Source: Apodemus sylvaticus
Taxonomy: Eukaryota; Chordata; Mammalia; Rodentia; Muridae
Assembly: GCF_947179515.1 (NCBI RefSeq)
Contig: NC_067473.1
Span: 103,604,282-103,668,281, forward strand
Length of the DNA stretch: 64,000 nucleotides
Direction of reading: 5' to 3'
Position numbers and translations under genes: made by a program
Notes under the pieces: model-generated
What the model saw: the letters and a program-made list of their open reading frames with translations, nothing else
Database searches by the model: none
What the model was told of the DNA's origin: nothing
Shown here: piece by piece, positions 1 to 9,377 of the stretch
Numbering within the stretch: the stretch's first letter is position 1
How the letters are laid out: each line of letters opens with the position of its first letter

Positions 1-140
1 CTGAGGTGTGTTTCCTGTAAGCAGCAAAATGTAGGGTCCTGTTTACGTATCCAGTCAGTTAGTCTGTGTCTTTTTATTGGGGCATTGAGTCCATTGATGT
101 TAAGAGATATTAAGGAATAGTGATTGTTACTTCCTATCAT
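1..140 (-). CDS. L1 ORF2 N-terminus (partial, cut by window edge)
   Basis: The reverse complement of 140-1 opens with ATG at 140-138 and reads MIGSNNHYSLISLN followed by INGLNAPIKRHRLTDWIRK and QDPTFCCLQETHL, the start of the L1 ORF2 apurinic-like endonuclease domain. The glutamate of QETH is a conserved endonuclease active-site residue. ORF2p nicks target DNA and reverse-transcribes L1 RNA at the nick. The frame is open for all 46 visible codons. Codon 2 is Ile where the other copies here have Thr. The start lies 58 bp after the ORF1 stop. Whether the remaining ~1,230 codons are open is unknown. Confidence 0.9.
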   Translation of the reverse strand, partial: MIGSNNHYSLISLNINGLNAPIKRHRLTDWIRKQDPTFCCLQETHL

Positions 141-198
141 TTTTGACGTTATTTTTTAAATTTGATTGCTTAACTTATTTGGGTTTGATGAAAGGTTA

Positions 199-1458
199 CT
201 ATCTTGCTTTTTTCAGGGTGGAGTTTCCCTCCTTGTATTGGTGTTGTCCTCCTATTATCCTTTTTAGGGCTGGGTTTGTGGATAGATATTGGGTGAACTT
301 GGTTTTGTCGTGAAATATCTTAGTTTCTCCATCTATGGTGATTGAGAGTTTTGCTGGATATAGTAGTTTTGGTTGGCATTTGTGTTCTCTTAGAGTCTGC
401 ATGAGATCTGCCCAGGACCTTCTAGCCTTCATAGTCTCAGGTGAAAAGTCTGCTGTGATTCTGATAGGTCTTCCTTTATATGTTACTTGGCCTTTTTCTC
501 TTACTGCCTTTAGTATTCTTTCTTTGTTTAGAACATTTGGTGTTTTGATTATTATGTGACGGGAAGTATTTCTGTTCTGGTCCAGTCTGTTTGGAGTTCT
601 GTAGGCTTCTTGTATATTCATGGGCATCTCTCTCTTTAGGTTAGGGAAGTTTTCTTCCATAATTTTATTGAAGATATTTGCTGGCCCTTTAAGTTGTAAA
701 TCTTCACTCTCATCTATGCCTATAATCCTTAGGTTTGGTCTTCTCATTGTGTCCTGGATTTCCTGGATATTTTGGGTTACAAGCTTTTTGCACTTTGCAT
801 TTTCTTTAACTGTTGAGTCCATGGTTTCTATGGAATCTTCAGCATCTGAGATTCTTTCTTCTATCTCTTGTATTCTGTTGTTGATATTTGCATCTCTGTC
901 CCCTGATTTCTTCCCAAGGCTTTCTATCTCCAAAGTTGTCTCCCTTTGAGTTTTCTTAGTTGTTTCTACTTCTGATTTTAGATCCTGGATGGTTTTGCTT
1001 AGCTCCTTCCCTTGCATGTTTGTGTTTTCCTGTAATTCTTTAAGAGATTTTTGTGTTTCCTCTTTCATGAGCTCAGCCTGTTGACCAAAGTTCTCCTGTA
1101 TTTCTTTAAGAGATTTTTGTGTTTCGTCTTTCATGACCTCAGCCTGTTGAGCAAAGTTCTCCTGTATTTCTTTAAGTGTTTTTTGCATTTCCTCCTTGTT
1201 GGCTTTTGTATTCTCCTGGATTTCTTTCAATGATTTTTGTGTTTCCCTTGCAAGGGCTTCTAACTTTTGATCCATTTTCTCCTCAATGTCCTTCATGTGT
1301 TCCTGTACCAGCATCATGACCAGTGATTTTAAATCCAAATCTTGTTTTACTGGTGTGATGGGGTATCCAGGACTTGCTGGTAGAGGAGAATTTGGTTCAG
1401 ATGTTGCCATATTGCCTTGATTTCTGTTAGTGACGTTTCTGCGTTTGCCTTTTGCCAT
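199..1458 (-). CDS. L1 ORF1 protein (ORF1p), intact
   Basis: An uninterrupted 419-codon frame encodes the L1 ORF1 protein, a trimeric RNA-binding nucleic-acid chaperone that packages L1 RNA in the cytoplasm. Seen in order: a basic N-terminus (MAKGKRRN), a long coiled coil (about residues 50-235), a non-canonical RRM (from about 240, NLRIIGI to RHIIIKT) and a C-terminal domain (from about 335, ADFSPETMKARRSWADL). The coiled coil holds heptad-rich tandem units of 22 residues around QQAEVMK/QQAELMK, a length-polymorphic region. Compared with the copy at 53513 it has one extra 22-residue unit and lacks four residues after EHMKDI. At 419 residues it is longer than usual murine or human ORF1p (roughly 340-380). 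The start is the first ATG after the 5' UTR, in the same context (aactag/agctag then ATGGCAAAAGGC) as the other copies here. Confidence 0.95.
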   Translation of the reverse strand: MAKGKRRNVTNRNQGNMATSEPNSPLPASPGYPITPVKQDLDLKSLVMMLVQEHMKDIEEKMDQKLEALARETQKSLKEIQENTKANKEEMQKTLKEIQENFAQQAEVMKDETQKSLKEIQENFGQQAELMKEETQKSLKELQENTNMQGKELSKTIQDLKSEVETTKKTQRETTLEIESLGKKSGDRDANINNRIQEIEERISDAEDSIETMDSTVKENAKCKKLVTQNIQEIQDTMRRPNLRIIGIDESEDLQLKGPANIFNKIMEENFPNLKREMPMNIQEAYRTPNRLDQNRNTSRHIIIKTPNVLNKERILKAVREKGQVTYKGRPIRITADFSPETMKARRSWADLMQTLREHKCQPKLLYPAKLSITIDGETKIFHDKTKFTQYLSTNPALKRIIGGQHQYKEGNSTLKKAR

Positions 1459-2242
1459 CTAGCTCTCACTGGTGTTACTTGGTCTTGTCAGTGCTGGACT
1501 CACCAGTGCAAGCTGCCCCTTCCCCGTTGGCCTCTGGTGCACAGCTTACACTCTGCACTGCCTATAGACAGGGTGCTGTTGTCCAGGCTGTTCAGATCCC
1601 GAAGCAGGCACCTGAAGGCTCCCGCTGGGGCCCGCACGATTTATTGGAGCACACCGACTTCTCCCAGCTGGCCGCCCGGAAGCCCCCACTAGCCTCTTGA
1701 GGGACCTGGAGATGTGGCGGCCACCCAGGCTGATCTGAAGCGGAGAGAGTTGAGCTGGGGGCTTCTGCCTGAGGCCTTGCCCCAGATTGTGTCTGTGGAC
1801 CAGGTGGAACCCGTGTGCACCCCCAGGGAGCTCCGAAGGTGAATGTTGCTGTGACCTCCCCTGTGCTCCGCTCACTTCGCTGGGCAGCCGATTTCCCCAA
1901 CCGGGCTGGCGCACACTAGGTTAGCCTTGTCGCCTGGGCCCTGAGTCCAGGCAAACGCCTGGGAGGCCAAGGTCCGAGCAAAGTTCCCCTAGGGCTATGT
2001 CTGTTATTTGGGTCCGCCAGGTGACCCGGATGGCGGGCGTGCGCGTCCGCGCTCCGCGAAAGCACCGGGAGAGTCTGTTGTGCTAATAACCTCCTGGGCT
2101 GGTTGACACACAGATGGCCCACCAAGCCGCCCAGTTCTTGGGGTCAGTCCTGTGCCTTTTGGGGCCTAGACCCCCGTTTTGTTAGCCTCAGGCTACGCTT
2201 GTTATCAGTCTCTGCCCTCCCGAGCACTCTGGCTCCTGTAGG

Positions 2243-2254
2243 CAAAATGGCGGC
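2243..2254 (+). promoter_or_regulatory. YY1-type motif in L1 5' UTR
   Basis: CAAAATGGCGGC matches the YY1 core AANATGGCGGC. It lies antisense to the L1 and about 400 bp inside its 5' end. Function is inferred from the motif only. Confidence 0.5.
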
Positions 2255-2431
2255 GCGTGCACCGGCCGGGGCAAAAAAAAAAAACTCCTGGCTGGGTTGG
2301 CGCCCCGATGGCCACTCGAACAGCCCAGGGCCTGGGTGCAGGCCAACGCCCGTCTGGCTCAGACCCCTGCGGTGTTGGGCCTAGGATTATGTTTGTGTAC
2401 CTCAGTCTGACCGATCTCTGGAGCTCGGGAT

Positions 2432-2442
2432 CAAGATGGCGG
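2432..2442 (+). promoter_or_regulatory. YY1-type motif in L1 5' UTR (second copy)
   Basis: CAAGATGGCGG is a textbook YY1 core, about 220 bp from the 5' end of the element and in the same orientation as the motif at 2243. In human L1 a YY1 site near the 5' end helps fix the transcription start. Confidence 0.55.
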
Positions 2443-2634
2443 TGAGTCTCTCCTGACTGGCGGGCAGCCGAGTTCTGAAGTGGCTTCCGTGCAGCGAAAG
2501 GCTCCGCAGAACCGCAGTTGCTTGCCGCCCGGCTGGTCAGCGAAGGTCAGTGGTCGTGGGCGCAGGGCCTAACTGGACCCTGTGTCGCCTTGGTTCCACT
2601 GCTGATGGCCCTTCAGCTGGAGCAGCCACTGCTA

Positions 2635-2656
2635 CCGCCGCCGCCGCCGCCGCCGC
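2635..2656. repeat. (CCG)n trinucleotide repeat at L1 5' end
   Basis: Seven to eight CCG units end the GC-rich 5' UTR. Beyond it the sequence is pyrimidine-rich older L1. It serves here as the marker of the 5' boundary of the young L1. Confidence 0.9.
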
Positions 2657-2660
2657 TGCC

Positions 2661-3345
2661 CTCCTATCTCTTTCTACACACCATCCTGTCCCTATTCCCC
2701 CTCCTCTCTTCTACACAGGCCCCTCATTCTGCCTCCTATGACTATTTTCTTCCCTCTTCTAAATGACTCAAACATCCTTACTTGGTTCTTCCTTCTTGTT
2801 TAACTTTTTTGGATTTGTGGGTTGTATAATGGATTTTGTGTATTTTATGGCTAATATCCACTTATCGGTGAGTACAAACCATGTATGTCCTTTTGGGTCT
2901 GCATTACCTCACTCAGGATAATAGTTTTTATTCTATCCATTTGTCTGCAAAATTCATGATGTCCTTATTTTTAATAGCTGAATAGCATTCCATTGTGTCA
3001 AGTAACCACATTTTCTATATCTGTTCTTCTGCTGAGGGATACCTGTGTTGTTTCCAGTTTCTGGCTGTTACAAAATAAAGCAGCTATGAACATGATCACC
3101 ATACCTGACTTCAACCTGTAGTACAGAGCAATAGTGATAAAAGCTGCTTGTTATTGGTATGGAAGCAAACAGGTTGATCAATGGAATTGATCTGAACACC
3201 CAGAAATAAAACCACACACCTATGTACACTTGGTCTTTGACAAAGAAACCAAAACCATACAATGAAAAAAGAAAGTATCTTCAATAAATAGTATTGGTCT
3301 AATTGGACATTGGTATGTAGATGAATGCAAGGTTCTTTTTCACCT
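2661..3345 (-). mobile_element. Older L1 (Lx-type) fragment with 5' inversion
   Basis: 2661-3066 reads on the minus strand as the ORF2 C-terminus and start of the 3' UTR (reverse complement of the terminal ATGGAATACTATTCAGC-like block, here diverged). 3067-3345 reads on the plus strand as ORF2 sequence from further upstream (TACCTGACTTCAACC onward, then GTAGATGAATGCAAGG). This head-to-head arrangement is what twin priming gives for a minus-strand insertion. About 0.6 kb of ORF2 is missing between the two pieces. The rest of the 3' UTR was separated by the young L1 inserted at 2660. Confidence 0.7.
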
Positions 3346-3417
3346 AACAAAAATATACATTCATTCTGCATTGTATCCTCTGCACCTAAGTATTTGGAAC
3401 AATGAATCACAGAGGAG

Positions 3418-4200
3418 AGACGACATGTAGCATTTGTCTTTCTGGATTTAGGTTAGCTCATGCAATATAATCTTTTCTGGGTCCATCCACTTATCTGAAA
3501 ATTTGGTAATTTAATTTTACTTTAGATCTGAGTAGCATTCCATTGTGTATATATAACATATTATCAGTATCCATTTGTTGGTTATAGGACACAACGTTGT
3601 TTGCATTTCCTAGCTATTATGAAAAGAATAGCAATGTATGTAGTAAAAAGTATGTAGTAGGATTCTGAGTACTCTTTGAACATCCTAAGGAATAATATAG
3701 GTGAATCATACGGTAGATTTAATTATATTCTCTTGAGGATTTTCCATACTTATCTCCAGAGTGGCTGCACTAATTAGCATTCTCTCCCACAATGAATGAG
3801 GGCTCCTCTATCCCCATAACCTTACCAGAATTTGTTGTCAGTTGTTCTTTTGACCTTAGTCATTGTGACAGAGGTGATATGGTTTTTCAGAGTTGTTTTG
3901 ATTTGCCTTTCCCTAATTGCTAAGTATGATGAAAGCTTTTTGAGGTATTTCTTAGTCATTTTGTTTTCTATTGAGAATCCTTTGTTTAGATCCCTAGCCC
4001 ATTTTCTTAATAGGTTCTTTATTTCCTTTACTATATTTCTTTGTATATTCCAAGATCTAAAGATCTGACAAAGATAAATTTTGTCAGATGTGTAGCTGGT
4101 AAGGTTATTGCCCATTCTGTGGATTGCTTCTTGCCTTGCCTGATTGTTTCCTTAGTTGTATAGAAGCTTTTTAGTTTTATGAAATACCAAACACAAATTA
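3418..4200 (-). mobile_element. Old L1 ORF2 C-terminal / 3' fragment
   Basis: The reverse complement gives decayed ORF2 C-terminal sequence: the anti-sense of the ATTCCATTGTGTATATAT block at 3537, of the CTCCAGAGTGG block at 3754 and of the conserved ACTTTTGACCTTAGTCA-type block at 3850. Stops and indels throughout. It looks older than the L1s at 5334 and 7269. Confidence 0.7.
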
Positions 4201-5333
4201 TTGACTTAATTGATTTAATTTTTAATTGATTAATTTTCATTCCAATATCTACCCTTCTCCTATCCCCCTTTCCTTCTCCTCTGAGAGGGTACCCCCCCCC
4301 CATGCTTATTCTCCTATAAAGTCTTTACCAGATTAAGCACATCTTCTCCCACTGAGGTCAGACAAGATAAGCCTATTGGAGAAAAGATACCACAGTCAGG
4401 CTACAGCTTTAGGGAAAGCCTCCACTCCCCTTGGGAGACCACATAGATACTGAGTTGCACATATGCTTTATAAGTGTTCTTTGATTGGGGGCTCCGTTTT
4501 TGAGAGTCTCCAAAGGTCCAGATTAATTGACTCTGTTAGTCATTCTGTGGGGAATCCCATCCCCTCCAGGGCCTTCAGTCCTTCCCCCAACCTTTCCATA
4601 AGAGTGCTAGACCTCTGTCCAATGTTTTTCTGGGGATATATGTTTCTGTTTCAGTCAGCTTCTAGATAGAGCCTTTCAGAGGAGAGTTATGCTAGGCTCC
4701 TGTCTGGAAGCATAACAGAGTGTCATTAATAATATCAGGGATTGGTGCATGCCCATAGGCTGCGTTTTACGTTGGGCCGGTTATTGCTTGGTCATTCCTT
4801 TAGTTTATGCTCCATCTTTGTCCTTGCATTTCTTTTAGACAGCACAAGTTTGGGGTCTAAAGTTTTGTGTGTAGGTTGGTGTTCTTATCCCTCCATTTGT
4901 AGGATCCTGCCTGATTACAAGAGATGATACCCTCTTCAGGTTCTGTGTCCCCACTGTTACGCATCTTGGCTAAGCTTACATCCATTGACTCCTGGGTGCC
5001 TCTCCACCTCAGGTATCTGGGATTTCCTGAAGATTCTCCACACTCTCCCTACCCCTGGGAGCTGCAAATTTCCATTAATTTTCCTGGACCTTAGGGTCTC
5101 TCTCCTTTCTCTCCCCACACATGCCCCCATTCCCCCTCCCCTCTTCCTCCCATTTCCCTCCCTCCCTCTGCCTCTTATGACTCTTGTTCCCCCTTCTAAA
5201 TGTGATTTAACATCCCCTCTTGGGCCTTCCTTCTTATTAATATCTTTAGATCTATGATGTGTATTGAGTCTATAAGGTATTTTTCTTTTTTCTTTTTTCC
5301 TTTCAATAATTTTTATTCACTTTACATCTCTAT
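4201..5333 (-). mobile_element. Lx-type L1 3' UTR (first part of a split host element)
   Basis: Read on the minus strand this is a long, GC-richer L1 3' region of the older murine type, with blocks such as CTCCATCTTTGTCCTTGCAT (4810) and the AGCCTCCACTCCCCTTGGGA block (4418), similar to the opposite-strand copy at 33944-34745. The 3' end is near 4201. A short extra L1 3' terminus (GATGTAAAGTGAATAAA in reverse complement, 5277-5333) abuts its right side. The element resumes at 7069 after a nested L1. Confidence 0.65.
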
Positions 5334-7068
5334 TTTTTATATTTTTATTAGATATATCCTTTATTTACATTTCAAGTGATTTCCCGTCTCCTGGATCCTC
5401 CCTCCTGGAAGGTCCCATAAGCCCTCTTGCCTCCCCCTTTCCACAATCCACTACTTCCCTCTTCCCTGTCCTGGTATTCCCCTACACTGCTGCACTGAGC
5501 CTTTCCAGGACTAGGGGCTTTTCCTTACTTCTTCTTGGGCATCATTTGATATGTGAATTGTGTCTTGGGTATTCCAAGCTTCTAGGTTAATATCCACTTA
5601 TCAGTGAGTGCATACCATGAGTGTTCTTTTGTGATTGGATTACTTCACTCAAGATAATATTCTTCAGTTCCATCCATTTGTCTAAGAATTCATTGTTTTT
5701 AATGGCTGAATAGTACTCCATTGTGTATATATACCACATTTTCTGTATCTATTCCTCCTGCAATCCCCATCAAAATCCCAACTCAATTCTTCATAGAGTT
5801 AGAAAGAGCAATTCTCAAATTCATCTGGAATAACAAAAAACCCAGGAAAACTAAATCTATTCTCAACAGTAAAAGAACTTCTGGGGGAATCGGTATCCCT
5901 GTCCTCAAGCAGTACTACAGAGCAATAGTGTTAAAAACTGCATGGTATTGGTACAGTGACAGGCAAGTAGATCAGTGGAATAGAATTGAAGACCCAGAAA
6001 TGAACCCACACACCTATGGTCACTTGATCTTTGACAAAGGAGCTACAACCATCCAGTGGAAAAAAGATAGCCTTTTCAACAAATGATGCTGGTTCAACTG
6101 GAGGTCAGCATGCAGAAGAATGCAAATTGATCCATTCTTATCCCCTTGTACTAAGCTCAAGTCCAAGTGGATCAAGGACCTCCACATAAAACCAGATACA
6201 TTGAAACTAATAGAAAAGAAACTGGGGAAGAACCTTGAGGACATGGGCACAGGAAAAAATTTCCTGAACAAAATACCAATAGCTTATGCTTTAAGATCAA
6301 GAATTGACAAATGGGACCTCATAAAATTACTGAGTTTCTGTAGCAGTATAGGGCAAAACCAGAACAGGGAAGTGGGAAGAGGTGGGTAGGAGAACAGGGG
6401 GAGGGAATAGGGCTTATGGGACTTTCAGAGAGTGGGGGGCCAGAAAAGGGGAAATCATTTGAAATGTAAATAAAAATATATAGAATAAAAAAAATTACTG
6501 AGTTTCTGTGAGGCGAAGGACATTGTCAAAAGGACAAAATGGCACCCAACAAATTGGGAAAAGATCTTTACCAACCCTACATCCAACAGAGGACTTATAT
6601 CCAAGTTATACAAAGACCTGAAGAAGGTAGACCCCAGAGAGCCAAATAACCCTATTTAGAAATGGGGTACAGAGCTAAACAATGAATTTTTATCTGAGGA
6701 ATGTGAAATGGCAGAGAAACACCTAAAGAAATGTTCAACATCCTTAGTCATCAGGGAAAGACAAATCAAAACAACCCTGAGATTTTACTTCACACCAGTC
6801 AGAATGGCTAAGATCAAAAACTCAGGAGAAAACAGGTGCTGGCAAGGATGTGGAGAAAGATGAACACTCCTCCATGCTGGTGGTGTTGTAAGTTGGTACA
6901 ATCACTCTGGAAATAAATCTGGTGCTTCCTCAGAAAACTAGGCATGATACTACAGGAGAACCCCGCTATGCCACTCCTGGGCATATACCCAGAGAATTCC
7001 CTAGTATGTAATATAGATATGTGCTCCACTATGCTCATAGCAGCCCTATTTATAATATCCAGAAGCTG
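5334..7068 (-). mobile_element. 5'-inverted L1 nested in the Lx-type element
   Basis: 5334-5759 is the minus-strand 3' UTR and ORF2 C-terminus (tail side at left). 5760-7068 is plus-strand ORF2, from the CCCATCAAAATCCCAACTC region to the ATCCAGAAGCTG region. The inverted piece ends about 25 bp before the sense piece begins in a normal L1, so the two parts are one element broken by twin priming. Partial frames at 5721-6086 and 6120-6389 are ORF2 remnants (thumb and C-terminal domain), interrupted by stops and by a further insertion at 6342. No target-site duplication was recognised. Confidence 0.8.
6342..6490 (+). mobile_element. Very short L1 3' end insertion with target-site duplication
   Basis: A 149-bp L1 3' UTR fragment with the usual terminal block (GGGGAAATCATTTGAAATG, AATAAAAATATA, A tail) interrupts the ORF2 sequence. 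It is flanked by AAAATTACTGAGTTTCTGT at 6323-6341 and again at 6491-6509; the first bases may belong to the tail, so the duplication is 16-19 bp. Removing the insert and one copy restores the ORF2 reading order. This is an extremely 5'-truncated retrotransposition. Confidence 0.93.
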
Positions 7069-7161
7069 TGATGTGTTCCTTTACTTTATGGCATATACCC
7101 ACTTATCAGTGAGTACAAATCATGCATGTTCTTCTGGGTCTGTCTGAGTTACCCTACTCAG
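7069..7161 (-). mobile_element. Lx-type L1 3' UTR, continuation of split host element
   Basis: The minus strand shows the ORF2-end/3' UTR junction of an older L1 (reverse complement of CACTTATCAGTGAGTACAAA, and of GGGTCTGTCTGAGTTACCCT). It continues the host piece that stopped at about 5276. Confidence 0.6.
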
Positions 7162-7268
7162 ATTCCAACAAGCCGAAGAACCCAGTTATAAAATGGAATT
7201 CTAGAACTAACCAGAAAATTCTCAACAGAGGAATCTCAAATGACTGAGAAGCACTTAAAGAAATGCTC
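7162..7268 (+). mobile_element. Lx-type L1 ORF2, inverted segment of host element (part 1)
   Basis: Plus-strand ORF2 sequence (AATTCTCAACAGAGGAATCT, CACTTAAAGAAATGCTC) stops where the next L1 is inserted and resumes at 8808. With the minus-strand 3' UTR on its left it forms the inverted half of one older L1. Confidence 0.65.
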
Positions 7269-8795
7269 TGTTCAGGAACTTTTCCCCTGTGCCCATGTCC
7301 TCAAGGGTCTTCCCCAGTTTCTTTTCGATTAGTTTCAGTGTGTCTGGTTTTACATGGAGGTCCTTGATCCACTTGGAGTGAAGTTTAGTACATGGAGATA
7401 AGAATGGATCAATTCGAATTCTTCTGCATGCTGACCTCCAATTGAACCAGCACCATTTGTTGAAAAGGCTATCTTTTTTCCACTGGATGTTTTCAGCTCC
7501 TTGTCGAAGATCAAGTGACCATAGGTGTATGGATTCATTTCTGGATCTTCAATTCTATTCCATTGGTCCACTTGTCTGTCACTGTGCCAGTACCATGCAG
7601 TTTTTTAACACTATTGCTCTATAGTATTGCTTGAAGTCAGGGATACTGATTCCCCCAGAATTTCTTTTGTTGTTGAGAATAGTTTTAGCTATCCTGAGTT
7701 TTTTGTTATTCCAGATGAATTTGAGAATTGCTCTAAGATCAAGAATTGACAAATGGGACCTCATAAAATTACAAAGTTTCTGTAAGGCAAAGGACACTGT
7801 TAAAAGGACAAAACGGCAGCCATCAAATTGGGAAAGGATATTCACCAACCCTATATCTTATAGAGGGCTAATATCCTATATATACAAAGAACTCAAGAAG
7901 TTAAACCCCAGGGAACCAAATAACCCTATTAAAAATGGCGTACAGATCTAAACAAAGAATTTTCACCTGAAGAAATTCTGATGGCCAAGAGGCACCTTAA
8001 GAAGTGCTCAGCATCATTAGTCATTCAAATCAAAACAACCCTGAGATTTCACCTTACACCAGTCAGAATGGCTAAGGTCAAAAACTCAGGAGACAGCAGG
8101 TGTTGGTGAGGATGTGGAGAAAGAGGAACACTCTTCCACTGCTGGTAGGGCTCTAAGATGGTACAACCACTTTGGAAATCAGTCTGGGGTTCCTCAGAAA
8201 ACTGGACATGACACTTCCAGAGGACCCTGCTATACCTCTCCTGGGCATATACCTAAAGGATTGCCCAGCATACAATAAAGACACATGCTCCATTATGTTC
8301 ATAGCAGCCTTATTTATAGTAGCTAGAAGCTGTAAAGAACCCAGATGCCCCTCAATGGAGGAATGGATACAGAAAATGTGGTATATTTACCCAATGGAAT
8401 ACTACTCAGCAATTAGAAACAATGAATTCACAAAATTTTTAGACAAATGGTTTGATCTGGAAAATATCATCCTAATTGAGGTAACTCAATCACAAAAGAA
8501 TACGCATGGAATGCAATCTCTGATAAGTGGATTTTTATTAGCCCAGAAGCCCTGAATACCCAAGGCACAAATTGCATAACAAATGACTCCCATGAAGAAG
8601 TATGGAGAGGGTCCTGATCCTGGAAAGGATTGATCTAGCATTGGAGGGGAGTATAAGGACAGAAAAAAAGGAGGGAGGTGATTGGAGAATGGATGGAGAG
8701 AAGAAGGTTTATGGGACATATGGGGAGGGGGGATCCGGGAAAGGGGAAATCATTTGGAATGTAAACAAAGAATATAGAAAATAAAAATATTAAAA
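7269..8795 (+). mobile_element. 5'-inverted L1 with target-site duplication
   Basis: 7269-7731 is ORF2 on the minus strand; 7732-8795 is the following ORF2 and 3' UTR on the plus strand with an A-rich tail. In an unbroken L1 the two pieces are about 25 bp apart. At the inversion joint GCTCT (7730-7734) fits both pieces, a 5-bp microhomology. AAAGAAATGCTC flanks the insert at 7257-7268 and 8796-8807. A frame at 8172-8555 encodes the ORF2 C-terminus (YPMEYYSAIRNNEFTKFLDK) and runs past the usual stop. Its 3' UTR is of the same kind as that at 30532-30876 on the other strand. Confidence 0.92.
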
Positions 8796-8859
8796 AAAGA
8801 AATGCTCAACATCCTTAGTCATTAGAGAAATGCAAATCAACACCCCCCCCGCACAAGGT
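8526..8859 (+). repeat. Direct duplication, copy 1 (L1 3' UTR + tail + flank)
   Basis: This 334-bp stretch is repeated at 9378-9708. The two appear identical by eye except for a run of eight C here against five in copy 2. It covers the L1 3' UTR, its A tail, the right target-site duplication and 50 bp of the host L1 beyond it. Confidence 0.95.
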
Positions 8860-9281
8860 TCCACCATACACCAATCAGAATGGCTAAGATTAAAAAACTC
8901 AAGGGACAGTACATGCTAGCAATGATGCAGAGAAAGGGGGACACTCTTCCATTGCCAACATGATTGCAAACTTGTACAACCACTCTGGAAATCAATCTGC
9001 TGGTTTCTCAGAAAATTGGAAATAGTTCTGTCTAAAGATCCAACTATACAATTCCTGGGTATGCTCTACTGTATCAAAAGGACATATGCTCCACTATGTC
9101 TATAACAACTATATTCATAAGAGTCAAAAATTCAAACAGCCCAGATGTTTCTCTACTCAAGAATGAATTCAGGAATTGTGGTTCATTTACTCAGTGGGAT
9201 ATTATGTTGTTATTAAAAATAAAGACAGTATGAATTTTGCAGGCAAATGGATGGAACTAGAAAATATTCATCCTTAATTCA
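8808..9281 (+). mobile_element. Lx-type L1 ORF2, inverted segment of host element (part 2)
   Basis: Host ORF2 continues directly from 7268 with AACATCCTTAGTCATTAGAG and runs to the C-terminal ATGGATGGAACTAGAAAATA block. The next bases of ORF2 in a normal L1 are those beginning the minus-strand piece at 7161, so the two halves are nearly contiguous. Confidence 0.7.
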
Positions 9282-9377
9282 TTTATTTTCATTTGAAATT
9301 GATGTTAAATTTATATCTCCTGTCGTAATGAAGCTTTTAGGACTCGACTACATAGATGACTTAGTTGGCAATGAGAC

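Larger units (their letters stand above)
1..2660 (-). mobile_element. Young L1 retrotransposon, 5' part (continues beyond left edge)
   Basis: This is a minus-strand LINE-1 read from right to left: a CpG-rich 5' UTR (about 2660 to 1459), ORF1 (1458-199), a 58-bp spacer and the start of ORF2 (140 to the edge). Order, spacing and protein content are those of a full-length murine L1. The 5' boundary is placed at a CCG repeat next to sequence recognisable as an older L1, so the element inserted into that L1. The 3' end, poly(A) tail and target-site duplication lie outside the window, so completeness cannot be judged. The intact ORF1 suggests a young insertion. Confidence 0.93.
1459..2660 (-). promoter_or_regulatory. 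L1 5' UTR / internal promoter, CpG-rich
   Basis: About 1.2 kb upstream of ORF1 is GC- and CpG-rich, unlike the AT-rich surroundings. The ORF1-proximal ~450 bp (1459-1915) resembles the promoter monomers at 52998-53480 and 61871-62478, with the same ATCTGAACAGCCTG and CCAGGTCC motifs; the distal part is different. Two YY1-type cores and a CCG repeat mark the far end. L1 5' UTRs carry an internal RNA polymerase II promoter, so this is the likely start region for transcription leftward. Several open frames across it are compositional and not taken as genes. Confidence 0.85.

Noticed and set aside
335..1233. Plus-strand hydrophobic frames such as 335-559 and 620-949
   Set aside because: Exact antisense of the intact L1 ORF1.
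1417..2766. Overlapping GC-rich frames on both strands, as a possible CpG-island gene
   Set aside because: They lie in the L1 5' UTR. Many frames stay open there by composition, and similar frames recur in the 5' UTRs at 53094-53554 and 61838-62480.
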